Assembly: GCA_963789555.1 (NCBI GenBank)
Contig: CAWBKY010000003.1
Location: 181,829-245,828 of the forward strand
Direction: 5' to 3'
Length of the DNA: 64,000 nucleotides
From: JACXTP01 sp963789555
Lineage (GTDB): Archaea; Thermoplasmatota; Thermoplasmata; Methanomassiliicoccales; UBA472
Part shown: positions 18,137-26,959 of the stretch, piece after piece
Numbering within the stretch: the stretch's first letter is position 1
Layout: each line of letters begins with the position of its first letter
Program-made: the position numbers and the translations under genes
Notes under the pieces: model-generated
The model's input: the letters and a program-made list of their open reading frames with translations, nothing else
What the model was told of the DNA's origin: nothing
Databases searched by the model: none

Positions 18137-18586
18137 ATGGTCCGGCAGCGGAAACCCTATGACCTGATATACCTGATGACGGTCGAGTTCCTGATCTCGA
18201 TCCTCACTTTCTACAGCTCGGTCATCATGATCGTGGCGGTCGCCACCGGGTCGGATTCGGATAGGTTGGAGCTCATCGGCCCCGATGCCCCGGCATGGGT
18301 GTTGGACGACCCATCCCAGGCGCTGACCATCTTCAGCATGGCCTTCATGGCCTTGGCATTGCTATCGTTCCTTTTACTATGGGGGTTCCTTCGCGCCAAG
18401 TCCTTCTCATGGATGACCGGCATCCTTGCCTCCGTCGCTACTACGGTGGTGGGCATGGCGGCCATCCTCGCCCTGGGGTACGAGGACACGCAGACCTTCT
18501 TCCGCTATGTGATCCTGGTCATCGCCCCCATGTTCGTGATCTATCTACTGATCCGCCAGGACATCAAGGCCTACCTGCTCAGGTAG
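18137..18586 (+). CDS. Four-helix integral membrane protein, unknown function
   Basis: 149 residues with a short basic N-terminus (MVRQRKPYD) and four hydrophobic segments: about residues 9-36, 58-80, 88-110 and 120-140. No catalytic motif is seen. ATG 18137 is chosen because it sits just after a TATA box. The frame stays open upstream but overlaps the flavoprotein gene. I do not recognise the family; the neighbours give no clear role. Confidence 0.65.
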   Translation: MVRQRKPYDLIYLMTVEFLISILTFYSSVIMIVAVATGSDSDRLELIGPDAPAWVLDDPSQALTIFSMAFMALALLSFLLLWGFLRAKSFSWMTGILASVATTVVGMAAILALGYEDTQTFFRYVILVIAPMFVIYLLIRQDIKAYLLR

Positions 18587-18759
18587 GATGGACCATCGAC
18601 CAGAGCCATCCTTCCCACTCAGATCCGATATCGATGGCGTTCCGAGGTAATAGCGAAAGATTTATTCAAAATGAGGAATTCCTCGGCCTACTCAATCCCC
18701 TTGCTCTCAAAAGCAATTTGGGGTGAGATATCTGCCCATGAAAATGGGAGGGATGAACA

Positions 18760-19206
18760 ATGGGACTGTTTGACAAAGTGAAAGGAGTTAAGGAAGCAGA
18801 GAACACCAAACTGACCAAGGAGGAATCCTTCGCCGCCGTGGCCTTGGCCGCGGTCGCAGCGGACGGGATGATCACCGAGGAGGAGGCCAACGGCCTCGTC
18901 GTCAGCCTGGTGCGCATGAAGCTCTACTCTGGTTACAACAGCAACCAGATGGGCGCCATGTTGAACAAGCTCGTTCAGATCATCAAGAAGCAGGGCGTCG
19001 ACGAACTGGTCAACATGGCCAAGGAGTCCTTGCCGAAGGACCTGAAGGAGACCGCGTTCGCGGTCGCCACCGACCTCGCCTTGGCCGACGGGGAGCTGGG
19101 CGGGAAGGAGAAGGAGATCCTCACCAAGATCCAGCAGATCCTGGAGATCCCTGAGGACAAGGCGGTGACCATAATCGAGGTCATACTCATCAAGAACAAG
19201 GGTTGA
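18760..19206 (+). CDS. TerB-like tellurite-resistance family protein
   Basis: 148-residue all-helical protein with a TerB-type repeat: VALAAVAADGMITEEEANGL and FAVATDLALADGELGGKEKEIL, the DG-x-EE pattern thought to bind metal. Start ATG 18760 has a strong Shine-Dalgarno GGGAGGG at 18746-18752. A TATA-like gatttattc at about 18659 would give a leader of roughly 70 nt. It ends 13 bases before a hairpin terminator. Confidence 0.8.
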   Translation: MGLFDKVKGVKEAENTKLTKEESFAAVALAAVAADGMITEEEANGLVVSLVRMKLYSGYNSNQMGAMLNKLVQIIKKQGVDELVNMAKESLPKDLKETAFAVATDLALADGELGGKEKEILTKIQQILEIPEDKAVTIIEVILIKNKG

Positions 19207-19219
19207 ACCTTTTCAATAA

Positions 19220-19252
19220 ATGGTCCAGAGGACCATCTTTTTTTTATTTTTC
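19220..19252 (+). terminator. Hairpin and T-tract terminator after the TerB-like gene
   Basis: A perfect 7-bp stem (atggtcc / ggaccat) with loop aga at 19220-19236 is followed by ctttttttta at 19237 onward. It overlaps the last codons of the convergent broken gene at 19244-20330. Confidence 0.75.
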
Positions 19253-20330
19253 AATCTCGGCACTGAGCCTGCGTATCTGCAGGCACCGGAACAACGACTC
19301 ACATTCCAAGGCCTTCACCGAGCGCCTTTTTTCCTCCAATCCCATGCGCATCCCTAGGACCCAGACACCATTGTTGCTCTCTGGCAGGTCTGTGCGGGAG
19401 AAGTATCTGACATGCCCCACCTCCAGGCGGTCCTCCATGATCTTGACCGACCTTCTGTACCAATCGTGCCATGGTGCCTGTCTGGACCTACCTAAACAGC
19501 TCAAGGAGGAGGAGCATGCGGGCGAATTCCCTTCCCGTCACATATTCCCCCTGGTACCCCGGCAGATGGACGCTCCAACCCATCATGTAATATTGCCCAT
19601 CGTGTCGAACGACGCCGTATCCCGGCCAGAGCGATTGGTATTGGGGGCTTAGGACCAGTTTGATCACCGTCTCGACCTTCGACCTCAGGTCCTCATCGCC
19701 CATGATGCTCTTGGAATGGAGGAACGCGTACAGGTCATAGATCCAGGGCAGTTTCAGATCATCATCGGGATAGAGGTCGGGGTTGAGCAGAGGGGACCGT
19801 CGGAATGCCTTCGGGTATCCCGGGAAGGTGTCCTGAGGGACGTACGCATGCTCGAGATCAGGTCTCCTCGCAAAATCGTAGACCCTGTCCAAGCGATGCT
19901 TGACCCAGGCATCGACCGCCCCCATCCTCATAACCCAGCATGGTCAGGAACGCGGCGCAGATGGTCCGATGCAGCACCGGGAGATAGCCCTGGTGGGGGA
20001 GGTCCATCTGCTCCTCCATCCATCGTTGGAACGGAGCGACCCGATCGTCCATGGACCTGCAACGCCCTTCCTCAATCCGAACTCGAACAATTTACCCATG
20101 ACGTTCTCGAACGTCTGAGGGACTGGCCCCGTGCAGGGTATGGCGGTCGCACTCGCCTGGGATCCTTTCGAGCCAGGACCTCACCAGTGGGGCAGGTCAG
20201 CAGCTCGGTCAGCCCATCATCGGTCCTCCCCTCGTCATGATGATATCCTGCTGACAATCGATACCTGATGACCGGCCCAGCATTCTCCATGAGCCATTGG
20301 GCGATATCTGCGTTCTCCATGTTCCGGAAC
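19244..20330 (-). pseudogene. Broken gene: unknown helical-toroid-like protein
   Basis: Minus-strand coding pieces in three frames line up into one protein of about 360 residues. It starts at ATG 20330 (MENADIAQWLMENAGPVIRYR), passes through MDDRVAPFQRWMEEQMDLPHQ and a long piece with DTFPGYPKAFRRSPLLNPDLYPDDD and YYMMGWSVHLPGYQGEYVT, and ends at 19244 (LQIRRLSAEIEK). At least three frameshifts separate the pieces. The residues between them look conserved. The opening resembles proteins with helical repeats of the prenyltransferase/squalene-cyclase type, but I cannot name the family. It may be intact in the organism and broken by sequence error. Confidence 0.5.
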
Positions 20331-20463
20331 GTTGGGATGCAGGTCGGACGTTGATAATCCTTACCATCTGGTTCGTCCCGATGGACTGGTGCCGCCATTC
20401 GTTGAGGCTACATAGATCGACTGGGACGGCCCATTCAGGACGGTCCCTCCCCTCCATTCCTTC

Positions 20464-20955
20464 TCAATGAGCGAGTAGAACACCTCGTCGTAATAATGTC
20501 CATCTGTAGCACTCGTTGCGGAGGACCCCCTCCTCCTTGAATCCAAATCTTGTAAGAGCGATCGGACGCCTCATTGATGGCCAATGGGACCGCCTCGATC
20601 CGGTTCAGCCCATCGCATCGAACCCAACCTCAGGATGGTACAAGGGCTTCGGTCATGATGCCCTGCCTCCAATGGTCCGGATCAGTTCATAACCGAGCTC
20701 TGCACAATGGTTCGACGATTGGAAATGCCAGAGACAGACCATGCCTATGACTGATCATTGGCCCGATTCGATGGTCCAGATCATCACCATGCTTCGAATG
20801 GCATCGAGGCACTCCGGCCCATTTCTTCGTATCCTCGACGGAACGATGAGGCATCTCCCCATAGAGGAAGGTCACTCGGGGTCCGACTTGACTCGAACAA
20901 GGTCGGCGTCCTCCATGACCAATCTTCGAAGGTAAACTCCGTCGAAAATATGCAT
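20464..20955 (-). pseudogene. Broken GNAT (RimJ/RimL-like) N-acetyltransferase
   Basis: Starting at ATG 20955 the minus strand reads MHIFDGVYLRRLVMEDADLV and then RVKSDPE. After frame changes it gives TFLYGEMPHRSVEDTKKWAG, ECLDAIRSM, SVIGMVCLWHFQSSNHCAELG, WRQGIMTEAL, GLNRIEAVPLAINEASDR and GFKEEGVLRNECYRWTLLRR, ending at 20464. This is the full order of a RimJ/RimL acetyltransferase of about 160 residues, including the acetyl-CoA loop region (W-RQGIMTEAL). About seven frameshifts occur in 490 bases, the densest damage in the window, yet the peptide pieces remain well conserved. That favours sequence error or very recent decay. Confidence 0.6.
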
Positions 20956-21077
20956 GGATGCCGTGTAATCATCAAATGAGTTCCATCGACGTATTGAGCA
21001 TCCTCACGAGAAATGAAATCTTCAGTAGTCTCTGGTAGGAGACCACCTAAGCTAGATATAGGGAGTGTGGGTGACAT

Positions 21078-21197
21078 AGTTGAAATCCATTGGACAAATG
21101 GTCATGCTGCGTGACTTCTTCTGCATCGATATAAATTAAACATTATAGTTAATAAAATATTCAATGATATCAATAAAAAATTGTAAAACATCTTAGA
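21078..21197. other. AT-rich gap before the Lys-rich micro-gene
   Basis: This stretch is much more A+T-rich than the surroundings (ataaattaaacattatagttaataaaatattcaatg...). I see no gene in it. It likely holds the 3' flank of the micro-gene at 21198-21329 and possible promoter elements for the minus-strand acetyltransferase. Confidence 0.4.
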
Positions 21198-21329
21198 TCA
21201 TTTCTTTTTCATCTTAGCCAGCTTCTTCTTCGCTGCCCCACTGCCCGATGCAGCTTTGCTCTCTAACGCTGCCATCTTTTCATTCTTTCCTGCCTTTTGC
21301 TTTTTTATATCATTCTTCGAAATGCTCAT
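21198..21329 (-). CDS. Lys-rich 43-residue protein, unknown function
   Basis: ATG at 21329 on the minus strand opens 43 codons: MSISKNDIKKQKAGKNEK at the N-terminus, an Ala/Ser/Gly middle (ALESKAASGSGAAKKK) and LAKMKKK at the end. About one third of residues are Lys; there are no Trp, Cys or Tyr. A TATA-like element (cataaatag, minus strand, about 21352-21361) lies 25-30 nt upstream, so it would be leaderless. Composition recalls small EDRK-rich (SERF-type) or nucleic-acid-binding micro-proteins, but I claim no homology. Confidence 0.55.
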   Translation of the reverse strand: MSISKNDIKKQKAGKNEKMAALESKAASGSGAAKKKLAKMKKK

Positions 21330-21584
21330 GCTCCCGATAAGCAGTAATTTTCTATTTATGTGATGAGCATCCACCACGGATAAGTTGGGTAGAAATAATC
21401 TGGAATCGTAGGAATAATGAGAAGGAGAGAAACAACCGGAATGGGAAATGGCGTTTAGGATATCGGTTAACGATGATCAAATTCCCTTGCATGTCGATGG
21501 GTTTTAAGGCTCTAGCTCGAGCCAGCCATCAGGACCGAAAAGGATTGAATTGAAATCAGAAAATAAATGTCTGGATGAGAAGAA
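21330..21584. other. Intergenic stretch between micro-gene and tRNA-Val
   Basis: Holds the micro-gene promoter near 21352 and the 3' flank of tRNA-Val. Otherwise no reading frame, repeat or structured RNA that I can support. Confidence 0.4.
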
Positions 21585-21587
21585 TGG

Positions 21588-21660
21588 TGGGCTCAGCCGG
21601 ATTCGAACCGGCGACCTTCTCCGTGTCAGGGAAACGTCATAGCCACTAGACCATGAGCCC
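21588..21660 (-). tRNA. tRNA-Val (GAC)
   Basis: The minus strand folds as a 73-nt tRNA. Acceptor GGGCTCA pairs with TGAGCCC. The D arm is GTC-loop-GAC, the anticodon stem TTTCC/GGAGA, and loop CTGACAC gives anticodon GAC. The T arm GCCGG-TTCGAAT-CCGGC is perfect. Discriminator A is followed by an encoded CCA (plus-strand tgg at 21585-21587). Confidence 0.95.
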
Positions 21661-21686
21661 GTGCGTTGTCGCAGTAAAGCGTTCTA

Positions 21687-21696
21687 CTCTATATGT
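21687..21696 (-). promoter_or_regulatory. TATA box for tRNA-Val
   Basis: On the minus strand catatagag lies about 28-35 nt upstream of the tRNA 5' end, the normal spacing for an archaeal promoter. Confidence 0.6.
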
Positions 21697-21799
21697 CTTT
21701 CGTTATCTTCCTGAAACCACTGGCAGTCCCTACGTCACTTGTCCTGGTGAGAACGAATAATTTTTTATTGGGCTCTCGCATCACCTGCGGCTGAACAAG

Positions 21800-22039
21800 A
21801 TGCCAGAGATCCTACTTTTCACCAAGCCCGCCTGTCAGAAGTGCGATTACGTCAAGGAACGCCTGCCGGAAGGTCTGAAGGTGGACATCGTGGACACCTC
21901 TACCGCCGAGGGCCTGGCCGAGGCCGCTTACTATGAGCTGCTGAACAAGCCCACCCCCATCCTCGTCGTCGACGATGAGGTCTTCGAAGGCGCCATCGTG
22001 ATCATGAACAAGCTCAAGGCGCTCTCCGAGAACTGCTAG
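21800..22039 (+). CDS. Glutaredoxin/thioredoxin-fold small redox protein
   Basis: 79 residues with the redox pair CQKC in LLFTKPACQKCDYVKERL, and a cis-Pro loop in NKPTPILVVDDEVFEGA. The length and fold fit the NrdH/glutaredoxin-like group common in methanogens. ATG 21800 lies about 35 nt after the TATA-like ttttttatt (21761-21769). It stands alone between the divergent tRNA-Val and kae1. Confidence 0.88.
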   Translation: MPEILLFTKPACQKCDYVKERLPEGLKVDIVDTSTAEGLAEAAYYELLNKPTPILVVDDEVFEGAIVIMNKLKALSENC

Positions 22040-22080
22040 GGCAATCGCTTTTTTACCTAGGTTCGTGCGTTAAGGTCATC

Positions 22081-23061
22081 ATGATCGCGCTAGGCATCGA
22101 GGGAACGGCCCATACCTGTGGCGTAGGCATCGTCAACGCCAAGGGGGACATCCTTGCCAACGAGATCAAGATGTACAAGCCTGAGAAGGGCGGCATCCAT
22201 CCCCGGGAGGCGGCCAACCACCACGCCGAGCATCTTGTCCCGACGATAAAGGCCGCGGTGGAGAAGGCCGGGATATCATTCAAGGACATAGACCTGGTAA
22301 CGTTCTCCCAGGGTCCTGGTCTGGGGCCATGCCTGCGCACGGTCGCCACCGGGGCAAGGGCCCTGGCCCTGTCGCTCAAGGTGCCGATCATCGGTGTGAA
22401 CCATTGCATCGCCCATCTGGAGATAGGGCGCATCAAGACCGAGGCCAAGGACCCGGTCCTGCTATACGCCTCCGGCGGCAACACCCAGGTCATCGCCTTC
22501 GCCAACGGCAAGTACCGCATTTTCGGCGAGACGCTGGACATCGGCATCGGCAACATGTTCGACAAGCTCGGTCGGGAGATCGGGCTCGGCTACTACGCCG
22601 GTCCTAAGATAGAGAAGGCCGCTTTGGAAGGGTCGAAGCTGCTCGACCTCCCCTATTCCGTCAAGGGCATGGACCTGGCCTTCTCAGGCATCCTCACCGC
22701 GGCCATGCAGCATCGGGCCAAAGGGGAGAGCATTGAGGACATCTGCTTCAGCGTGCAGGAGACATGCTTCGCCATGCTCACCGAGGTCACAGAGCGGGCC
22801 ATGGCCCACATCGAGAAGTCCGAGGTGCTCCTGGGCGGCGGGGTGGTGCAGAACAAGCGCCTGCAGGGCATGGTGGCGAAGATGGCCCAGGACCGGGGCG
22901 GGAGCACCTTCGTGCCGGACCGATTCCTATGCATGGACAACGGGGCCATGATCGCCTGGACCGGTCTGGTCATGTACGAGGGCGGGGTGCGCATGACCGT
23001 CAAGGACACCGAGATAGACCAGCGCTTCCGCACCGACCAGGTCGTGGTCACCTGGCGCTGA
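22081..23061 (+). CDS. kae1: tRNA N6-threonylcarbamoyladenosine synthase subunit Kae1
   Basis: Catalytic subunit of the KEOPS complex, which transfers threonylcarbamoyl to A37 of ANN-decoding tRNAs. 326 residues of ASKHA fold. Present are the nucleotide loop IEGTAHTCGVG, the metal-binding NHHAEH (near nt 22213-22233), SQGPGLGPCLR, the second metal site around VNHCIAHLEIG, YASGGNTQV, and LLGGGVVQNKRL. The Bud32 kinase is not fused; the gene ends after the Kae1 domain. A T-rich element (cttttttacc, about 22048-22058) is the likely promoter. Confidence 0.96.
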   Translation: MIALGIEGTAHTCGVGIVNAKGDILANEIKMYKPEKGGIHPREAANHHAEHLVPTIKAAVEKAGISFKDIDLVTFSQGPGLGPCLRTVATGARALALSLKVPIIGVNHCIAHLEIGRIKTEAKDPVLLYASGGNTQVIAFANGKYRIFGETLDIGIGNMFDKLGREIGLGYYAGPKIEKAALEGSKLLDLPYSVKGMDLAFSGILTAAMQHRAKGESIEDICFSVQETCFAMLTEVTERAMAHIEKSEVLLGGGVVQNKRLQGMVAKMAQDRGGSTFVPDRFLCMDNGAMIAWTGLVMYEGGVRMTVKDTEIDQRFRTDQVVVTWR

Positions 23062-23112
23062 CCGCCCAAAAAACTCACTTGGCCGCCCTGGCGGTCTTCT
23101 GGGCCCACGATA

Positions 23113-24433
23113 TTATCCAACCAATTGAAGGAACTCCTCCTCGCGGCCGCGAGGCACCCTGCCGCCGCTGGCGATGTTGTGCCCTCCGCCCACGCCCCCG
23201 ACCTTGCGATGCCGCCTCCTTCATCGCGGAGCCCAGGTCCACCCCGAGCTCGTCCACCATCTTGCGGTTGGCGCGGGAGGATATCTTGACCTCGCCGTTC
23301 TTATGGACCAGGCTGAGGGTGGGCTTCTCCCTGTCGCCGACCCATTGCATCATGACGCTGCACGCCTCCGAGGAGACGTCGGGGTTGGGGCAGATGAAAT
23401 ACTGGATGTTGGCGCCTTGGATGAGACCTTTTCGGCTCACCTCGACCGAGGCATGCAGCAGGCTCTCCCCGAACTCCACCCGCATCCGCTCGGCGTCCTT
23501 GGCCGCCTCCGCCTCGCCGAGGAGCATCGCCACGCCCAACGCCTGCCTCTCGGACTTGCCGCAGGCGTTCAATGCGTTGGCCAGGTCTTGGGAGAACTGC
23601 CTCTGCTCCGGGAAGTAGTAGCGGTTGGCGAGCACCTCCTCGAAGTTGCCGATGGTGCTGCCCTGCCTCAGCAGGCGCAGCATGATGAGGGAGTTGAGGC
23701 GCATGCGCTGCCCCTCGTCCAACGATTCGTATGGGAGGTTGTCCAGGACGTCCGCCTCGTCCAAAAGTCTCCTGACGCCCTCCCTGTCGCCGCTGACGCC
23801 CATGATGAAGGGGTCGGTGGTCTTGTTCAGGGCGTCCTTGAGGTTACCGTCCACGATGAGCTGTCCGGGACGCTCCTGGACGAGCTTCCGCTTGGCCCCG
23901 TTCTGATAGAGCCAGATGTTGATCCCGCTCAGGCCGCGCAGATGCTGCTTATCGCCGATGATGCCGCCGAAGGCCACCCAGAGCAGGTCCCAGTTCTTCT
24001 CCGAGACGTGCACGGCAAGGAACATGGCAAGCGAGCTGGCACAACCGGAGATGGCGCCATCGATGCCATAAAGGTGGGGGTTGAGGTGCATCAACCTCTC
24101 GCCGCCCTTCTCCGGCCGGTGGTGGTCCAGCACGATCACCGGGACGCTCAACGACTGAAGGACGTCCAGGTTGTTGGACCCCATGTCGGAGATGATGAGC
24201 AGGTCGACATCCTTGGCCGTCTCCCGCACCAGCCTCTCATCGAAGCCCTTGGCCATGGTGCACTGGAACTGTTTGCACTCCCGCAGGAGCATGGCGCAGA
24301 GGACCCCGGCGGACGCCAGTCCATCGGCATCGTTGTGGGAAATGACCCGGACCGTGACGGCCCGGCGGACGGCCTCCGCCGCCCTAGAAAAGTCAGTGAA
24401 GAGGTTTGGGGGAAGCTGGACGATATCGTCCAT
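23113..24433 (-). CDS. Archaeal RecJ-like DHH/DHHA1 nuclease (one frameshift)
   Basis: Single-strand exonuclease of the archaeal RecJ/GAN group, linked to the replisome and repair. DHH-domain motifs: VISHNDADGLASAGVL, IISDMGSNN, VIVLDHHRPEK and the CASSLAMFLA helix. The C-terminal DHHA1 motif appears only after a frame correction near nt 23212: dropping one base gives KVGGVGGGHNIASGGRVPRGREEEFLQLV, with the stop at 23113. Without it the protein runs on as an Arg-rich tail to 23075. It sits 6 bases after rpsO (S15), a common archaeal pairing. Confidence 0.9.
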
Positions 24434-24439
24434 CCGCCC

Positions 24440-24895
24440 TCACTCGATGAGCAGCTCGGCGGTCTTGAGCGAGTACTGCCACTCCATGGGCAGGCCGCCC
24501 TCGCGCTTGTAGTACTTCACCAAGCGGCGGATCTTCGCCTCGATGAGCTGCAGGCCGCGGCGGTTCGCCACGTCCTTCTTGTTGGCCACCACATGTACGT
24601 TGAGGTCGATGGCCCGGCGCATCAGGGCGACCAGGTCCTCGGGGAGCTTGGGGGAGAGGTTGTTCTCGTCCAGGATCTCCAGGATGGTCTTGCCGGTGGC
24701 CAGCTTGACGTCGGGGACGGCGTATTGGTCGCGCAGCTTCAGGCCGATCTTGGCCGTGGGCATGCCTTCCTTTCCGAACTTCACGACAAGCTGAACGATC
24801 TCCTCTTGGGGCACGGGGACCCACTCTGGGTTCTCCGTGACCATGGGACGGTGGGAACCTGACTTCCCCCTTCTTCTGGCGTGCATCTTTGCCAT
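24440..24895 (-). CDS. rps15: Small-subunit ribosomal protein S15 (S13e type)
   Basis: 151 residues beginning MAKMHARRRGKSGSHRP, typical of archaeal/eukaryotic S15p/S13e with its N-terminal extension. The S15 core follows, with KLRDQYAVPDVK, DLVALMRRAIDLNVHV and RRGLQLIEAKIRRLVKYYK. The start at 24895 is chosen by family alignment; the frame is open further upstream. A TATA-like acttaaacc (minus strand, near 24932) suits a short leader. Operon with the RecJ-like gene. Confidence 0.96.
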   Translation of the reverse strand: MAKMHARRRGKSGSHRPMVTENPEWVPVPQEEIVQLVVKFGKEGMPTAKIGLKLRDQYAVPDVKLATGKTILEILDENNLSPKLPEDLVALMRRAIDLNVHVVANKKDVANRRGLQLIEAKIRRLVKYYKREGGLPMEWQYSLKTAELLIE

Positions 24896-25000
24896 ATTGT
24901 CATCTCTTTGAACTTCAATGTTAAACGGTTTAAGTACCTGTGGCGAGGCATCAGCCAATTCCACTACTAATATTTAAGACTTTAATGTCCGGGAACGGGC

Positions 25001-25350
25001 TCAATCCCTTGGGCGAAGGCACGCCTCGGCCCACCGCAGTTGCTCGACATATTCCACCTCCGGGAAGGCCAGCTCGTCCGGTAATGAATCCGAACAGCCT
25101 CCAACCCATCTCCCCTTGGCCTTCAACGAGCAATCAGATCGCCCGCGAAGACATGCCCGTCGCGAAAAGGGGCTTTGGACCTGGGTCGGAAACCCTGCCC
25201 CGTCTCCTCCAGGAACTCCCGGACCACCGCCTGCTCCGGGGTCTCGCCCGCTTCCATCCTTCCCCCGGGCATCTCCCAACCATGACGCTTGGGGTTGTAG
25301 ACCATGAGGAACCTGCGCCCAGAGAAGGCGATGGCGTAGACGAAGCTCAT
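25001..25350 (-). CDS. Nudix hydrolase (two frameshifts)
   Basis: Small Nudix-fold pyrophosphatase. The Nudix box is complete: GRMEAGETPEQAVVREFLEETGQGF, matching G-x5-E-x7-REUXEE. Three frames combine into one protein of about 115 residues. After GHVFAGDLIA the frame shifts near 25128 to give VEGQGEMGWRLF, and near 25085 to LPDELAFPEVEYVEQLRW. The start ATG overlaps the fibrillarin stop, so it is translationally coupled. The substrate cannot be assigned. Confidence 0.75.
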
Positions 25351-26021
25351 GCCCTTTGCACCACCACCATGGCATGGTCCTTCTCGTACGGTTCCAGGTC
25401 GACCACTTCCAGGACCTTGAACCCCGCCTTCAGGAACTGCGCCTCCACCGAGCGGAAGATGTCCCTCGGTTCCTTGGTGACGTCCTCAGAGCGAGCCTTC
25501 ACCACCAGCATGCCTTGGCCGATGCCGAAGGCTTCGAGGTTGCGCAGGAAGATGCCCGCCTGGTCCTTCTGGGCCACATCCTGATAGAGGACGTCCGGTC
25601 CTTCCACCACGAAACGGAGATCGTCCGGTCTGGTGGCGTCCCCCAGTATCGGCACCATGTTCGGCCTGGACTCGCATACGGTGACCAGGTCGCGGAAGGA
25701 TCGTTGGGAGATCTCCACGCAGAAGACCGAACCGTCCAGCACGATGTCGGAGACATGGCTCGAGGTGGTCCCGCTGGCCGCTCCCAAGTACAGCACCTTG
25801 GAGCGCCTGCCGATCGGACAGTGGGCGCCGCCCTTCTTCATGTAGGCGGCCAGCTTGCTGCGGCTTGGCACCCATTCCCTGTACTCCACCCCTTCGTGGT
25901 CGAAGAGGCGCTCCCCGTAGACCCTCACTCCGGGCACCATGTTCTGGGTGAAGAGGAGATCGCCGTCGCTGAAGACCCCCACCCATCGGGTGGGACGGAT
26001 GGCATGTTTGGAGGCACCCAT
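25347..26021 (-). CDS. flpA: Fibrillarin, rRNA/tRNA 2'-O-methyltransferase
   Basis: 224-residue archaeal fibrillarin, the methyltransferase of C/D-box sRNPs. SAM-binding motif VLYLGAASGTTSSHVSDIV, then VFCVEISQRSFRDLV, PILGDATRPD, VLYQDVAQKDQAGIFL and the catalytic Lys in MLVVKARSEDVTKEP. ATG 26021 fits the family start. A TATA-like element must lie in the 55-base gap to the divergent HTH gene. It forms an operon with the Nudix gene and not with nop5, its usual partner. Confidence 0.95.
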   Translation of the reverse strand: MGASKHAIRPTRWVGVFSDGDLLFTQNMVPGVRVYGERLFDHEGVEYREWVPSRSKLAAYMKKGGAHCPIGRRSKVLYLGAASGTTSSHVSDIVLDGSVFCVEISQRSFRDLVTVCESRPNMVPILGDATRPDDLRFVVEGPDVLYQDVAQKDQAGIFLRNLEAFGIGQGMLVVKARSEDVTKEPRDIFRSVEAQFLKAGFKVLEVVDLEPYEKDHAMVVVQRA

Positions 26022-26076
26022 ACGGTGGCATGGATGAGGGTTAAGGTTAAAAGCGTTTCTCGCCGCTATCCGGTCC

Positions 26077-26535
26077 GTGGCCGGTGAGGGGGACCAGGGC
26101 AAGAAGATCGACGAGCTCACCCAGAAGGTGGAGCAACTAGAGCAGGCCATGCGCGACGTGGCCCGCCCCTACTCCGAACTGGTGGAGCAGTTGGCCCGGT
26201 TCCAGGAGACGGTGCAGAAATACTTCCGCCTCATGGACCTGTACCAGCGCTATGGTTCCATCTCCATCGAGACCATCCTCCCCGAGGTCAAGGACCCCAT
26301 CTCCAAGGACATCGTCAAGGTATTGCTGGACAAACCTGGGTTGAACATATCGGAGATAACCGAGGAGCTCAGGGCCCGTCGGGGCAGCTCCTCTCGGCGC
26401 ATCGTGCGCGACCGACTGGGGGAGCTGGTGGAGCAGAAGGTGCTGGTGGAGAAGGCTGGCCAAAAGGAGAAGACATACGATATCTCCGAGCCCGTGATCA
26501 AGAAATGGTCACAAGTGCTCGGGTTGAGCAAATAG
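26077..26535 (+). CDS. Coiled coil plus winged-helix putative regulator
   Basis: 152 residues from GTG 26077. Residues 8-55 form a coiled coil (KIDELTQKVEQLEQAMRDVA...). Residues 75-140 form a winged helix (ISKDIVKVLLDKPGLNISEITEELRARRGSSSRRIVRDRLGEL...). The fold suits a transcription regulator. It heads a run of tightly spaced small genes to 27228. ttaaggttaaaagcg just upstream is a weak TATA candidate. Confidence 0.75.
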   Translation: MAGEGDQGKKIDELTQKVEQLEQAMRDVARPYSELVEQLARFQETVQKYFRLMDLYQRYGSISIETILPEVKDPISKDIVKVLLDKPGLNISEITEELRARRGSSSRRIVRDRLGELVEQKVLVEKAGQKEKTYDISEPVIKKWSQVLGLSK

Positions 26536-26542
26536 GGTGACC

Positions 26543-26614
26543 ATGCTTGACCTAATACGAAGGACGAAGGGAGACCGGGAACGAACCGTTGAGACGGACG
26601 AGGTGAAGAGATGA
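26543..26614 (+). CDS. Possible 23-residue coupled peptide
   Basis: ATG 26543 opens 23 codons (MLDLIRRTKGDRERTVETDE...) ending in a TGA that overlaps the next ATG as ATGA. It begins 7 bases after the HTH gene. The spacing and overlap are typical of operon genes, but such a short charged peptide could be chance. Confidence 0.3.
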   Translation: MLDLIRRTKGDRERTVETDEVKR

Positions 26615-26959
26615 CTGAAAATGAAGGGTACAAGAGCGAAATGCCGGACGCGCAGGAGCTAAGGGAGATATTCGAGGTGCTGTCCGAGCATGTGCCGCGG
26701 TTGCTCGAGGCGGTGACCAAGGTACTGTACAACGCCCAGGAAGGGTGAGAAGTTCGGTCAATCGGTGGCCGGGTTCTACAAATCCCTCAAGGCGGCGGGG
26801 ATGAGCGGACAGGAGGCCTTCGAGCTCACCAAGCAGTACATGGACACCATCAGCCTGGGCGGGCTTTTGAAGAACATGATCGGCGGCTATGGCGATGACG
26901 ACGACATCGGGAGGGCCATCAAGAAGCGGGTGGCCAAGGAGATCGAAGAGGAGAAATGA
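26611..26959 (+). CDS. Small acidic protein, unknown function (one frameshift)
   Basis: From ATG 26611 the frame encodes MTENEGYKSEMPDAQELREI and continues to VTKVLYNAQEG, then stops. Deleting one base near 26746 continues it as EKFGQSVAGFYKSLKAAGMS and onward to KKRVAKEIEEEK at 26959, about 115 residues. The joined product looks like one helical protein; the alternative is two genes with a GTG start at 26765. The stop overlaps the next ATG (ATGA). Confidence 0.55.

Noticed and set aside
23174..24862. Long open frame of 562 codons opposite the RecJ-like and S15 genes
   Set aside because: It spans two real genes on the other strand and has low-complexity Leu/Val/His/Asp content, the usual shadow in this G+C range.
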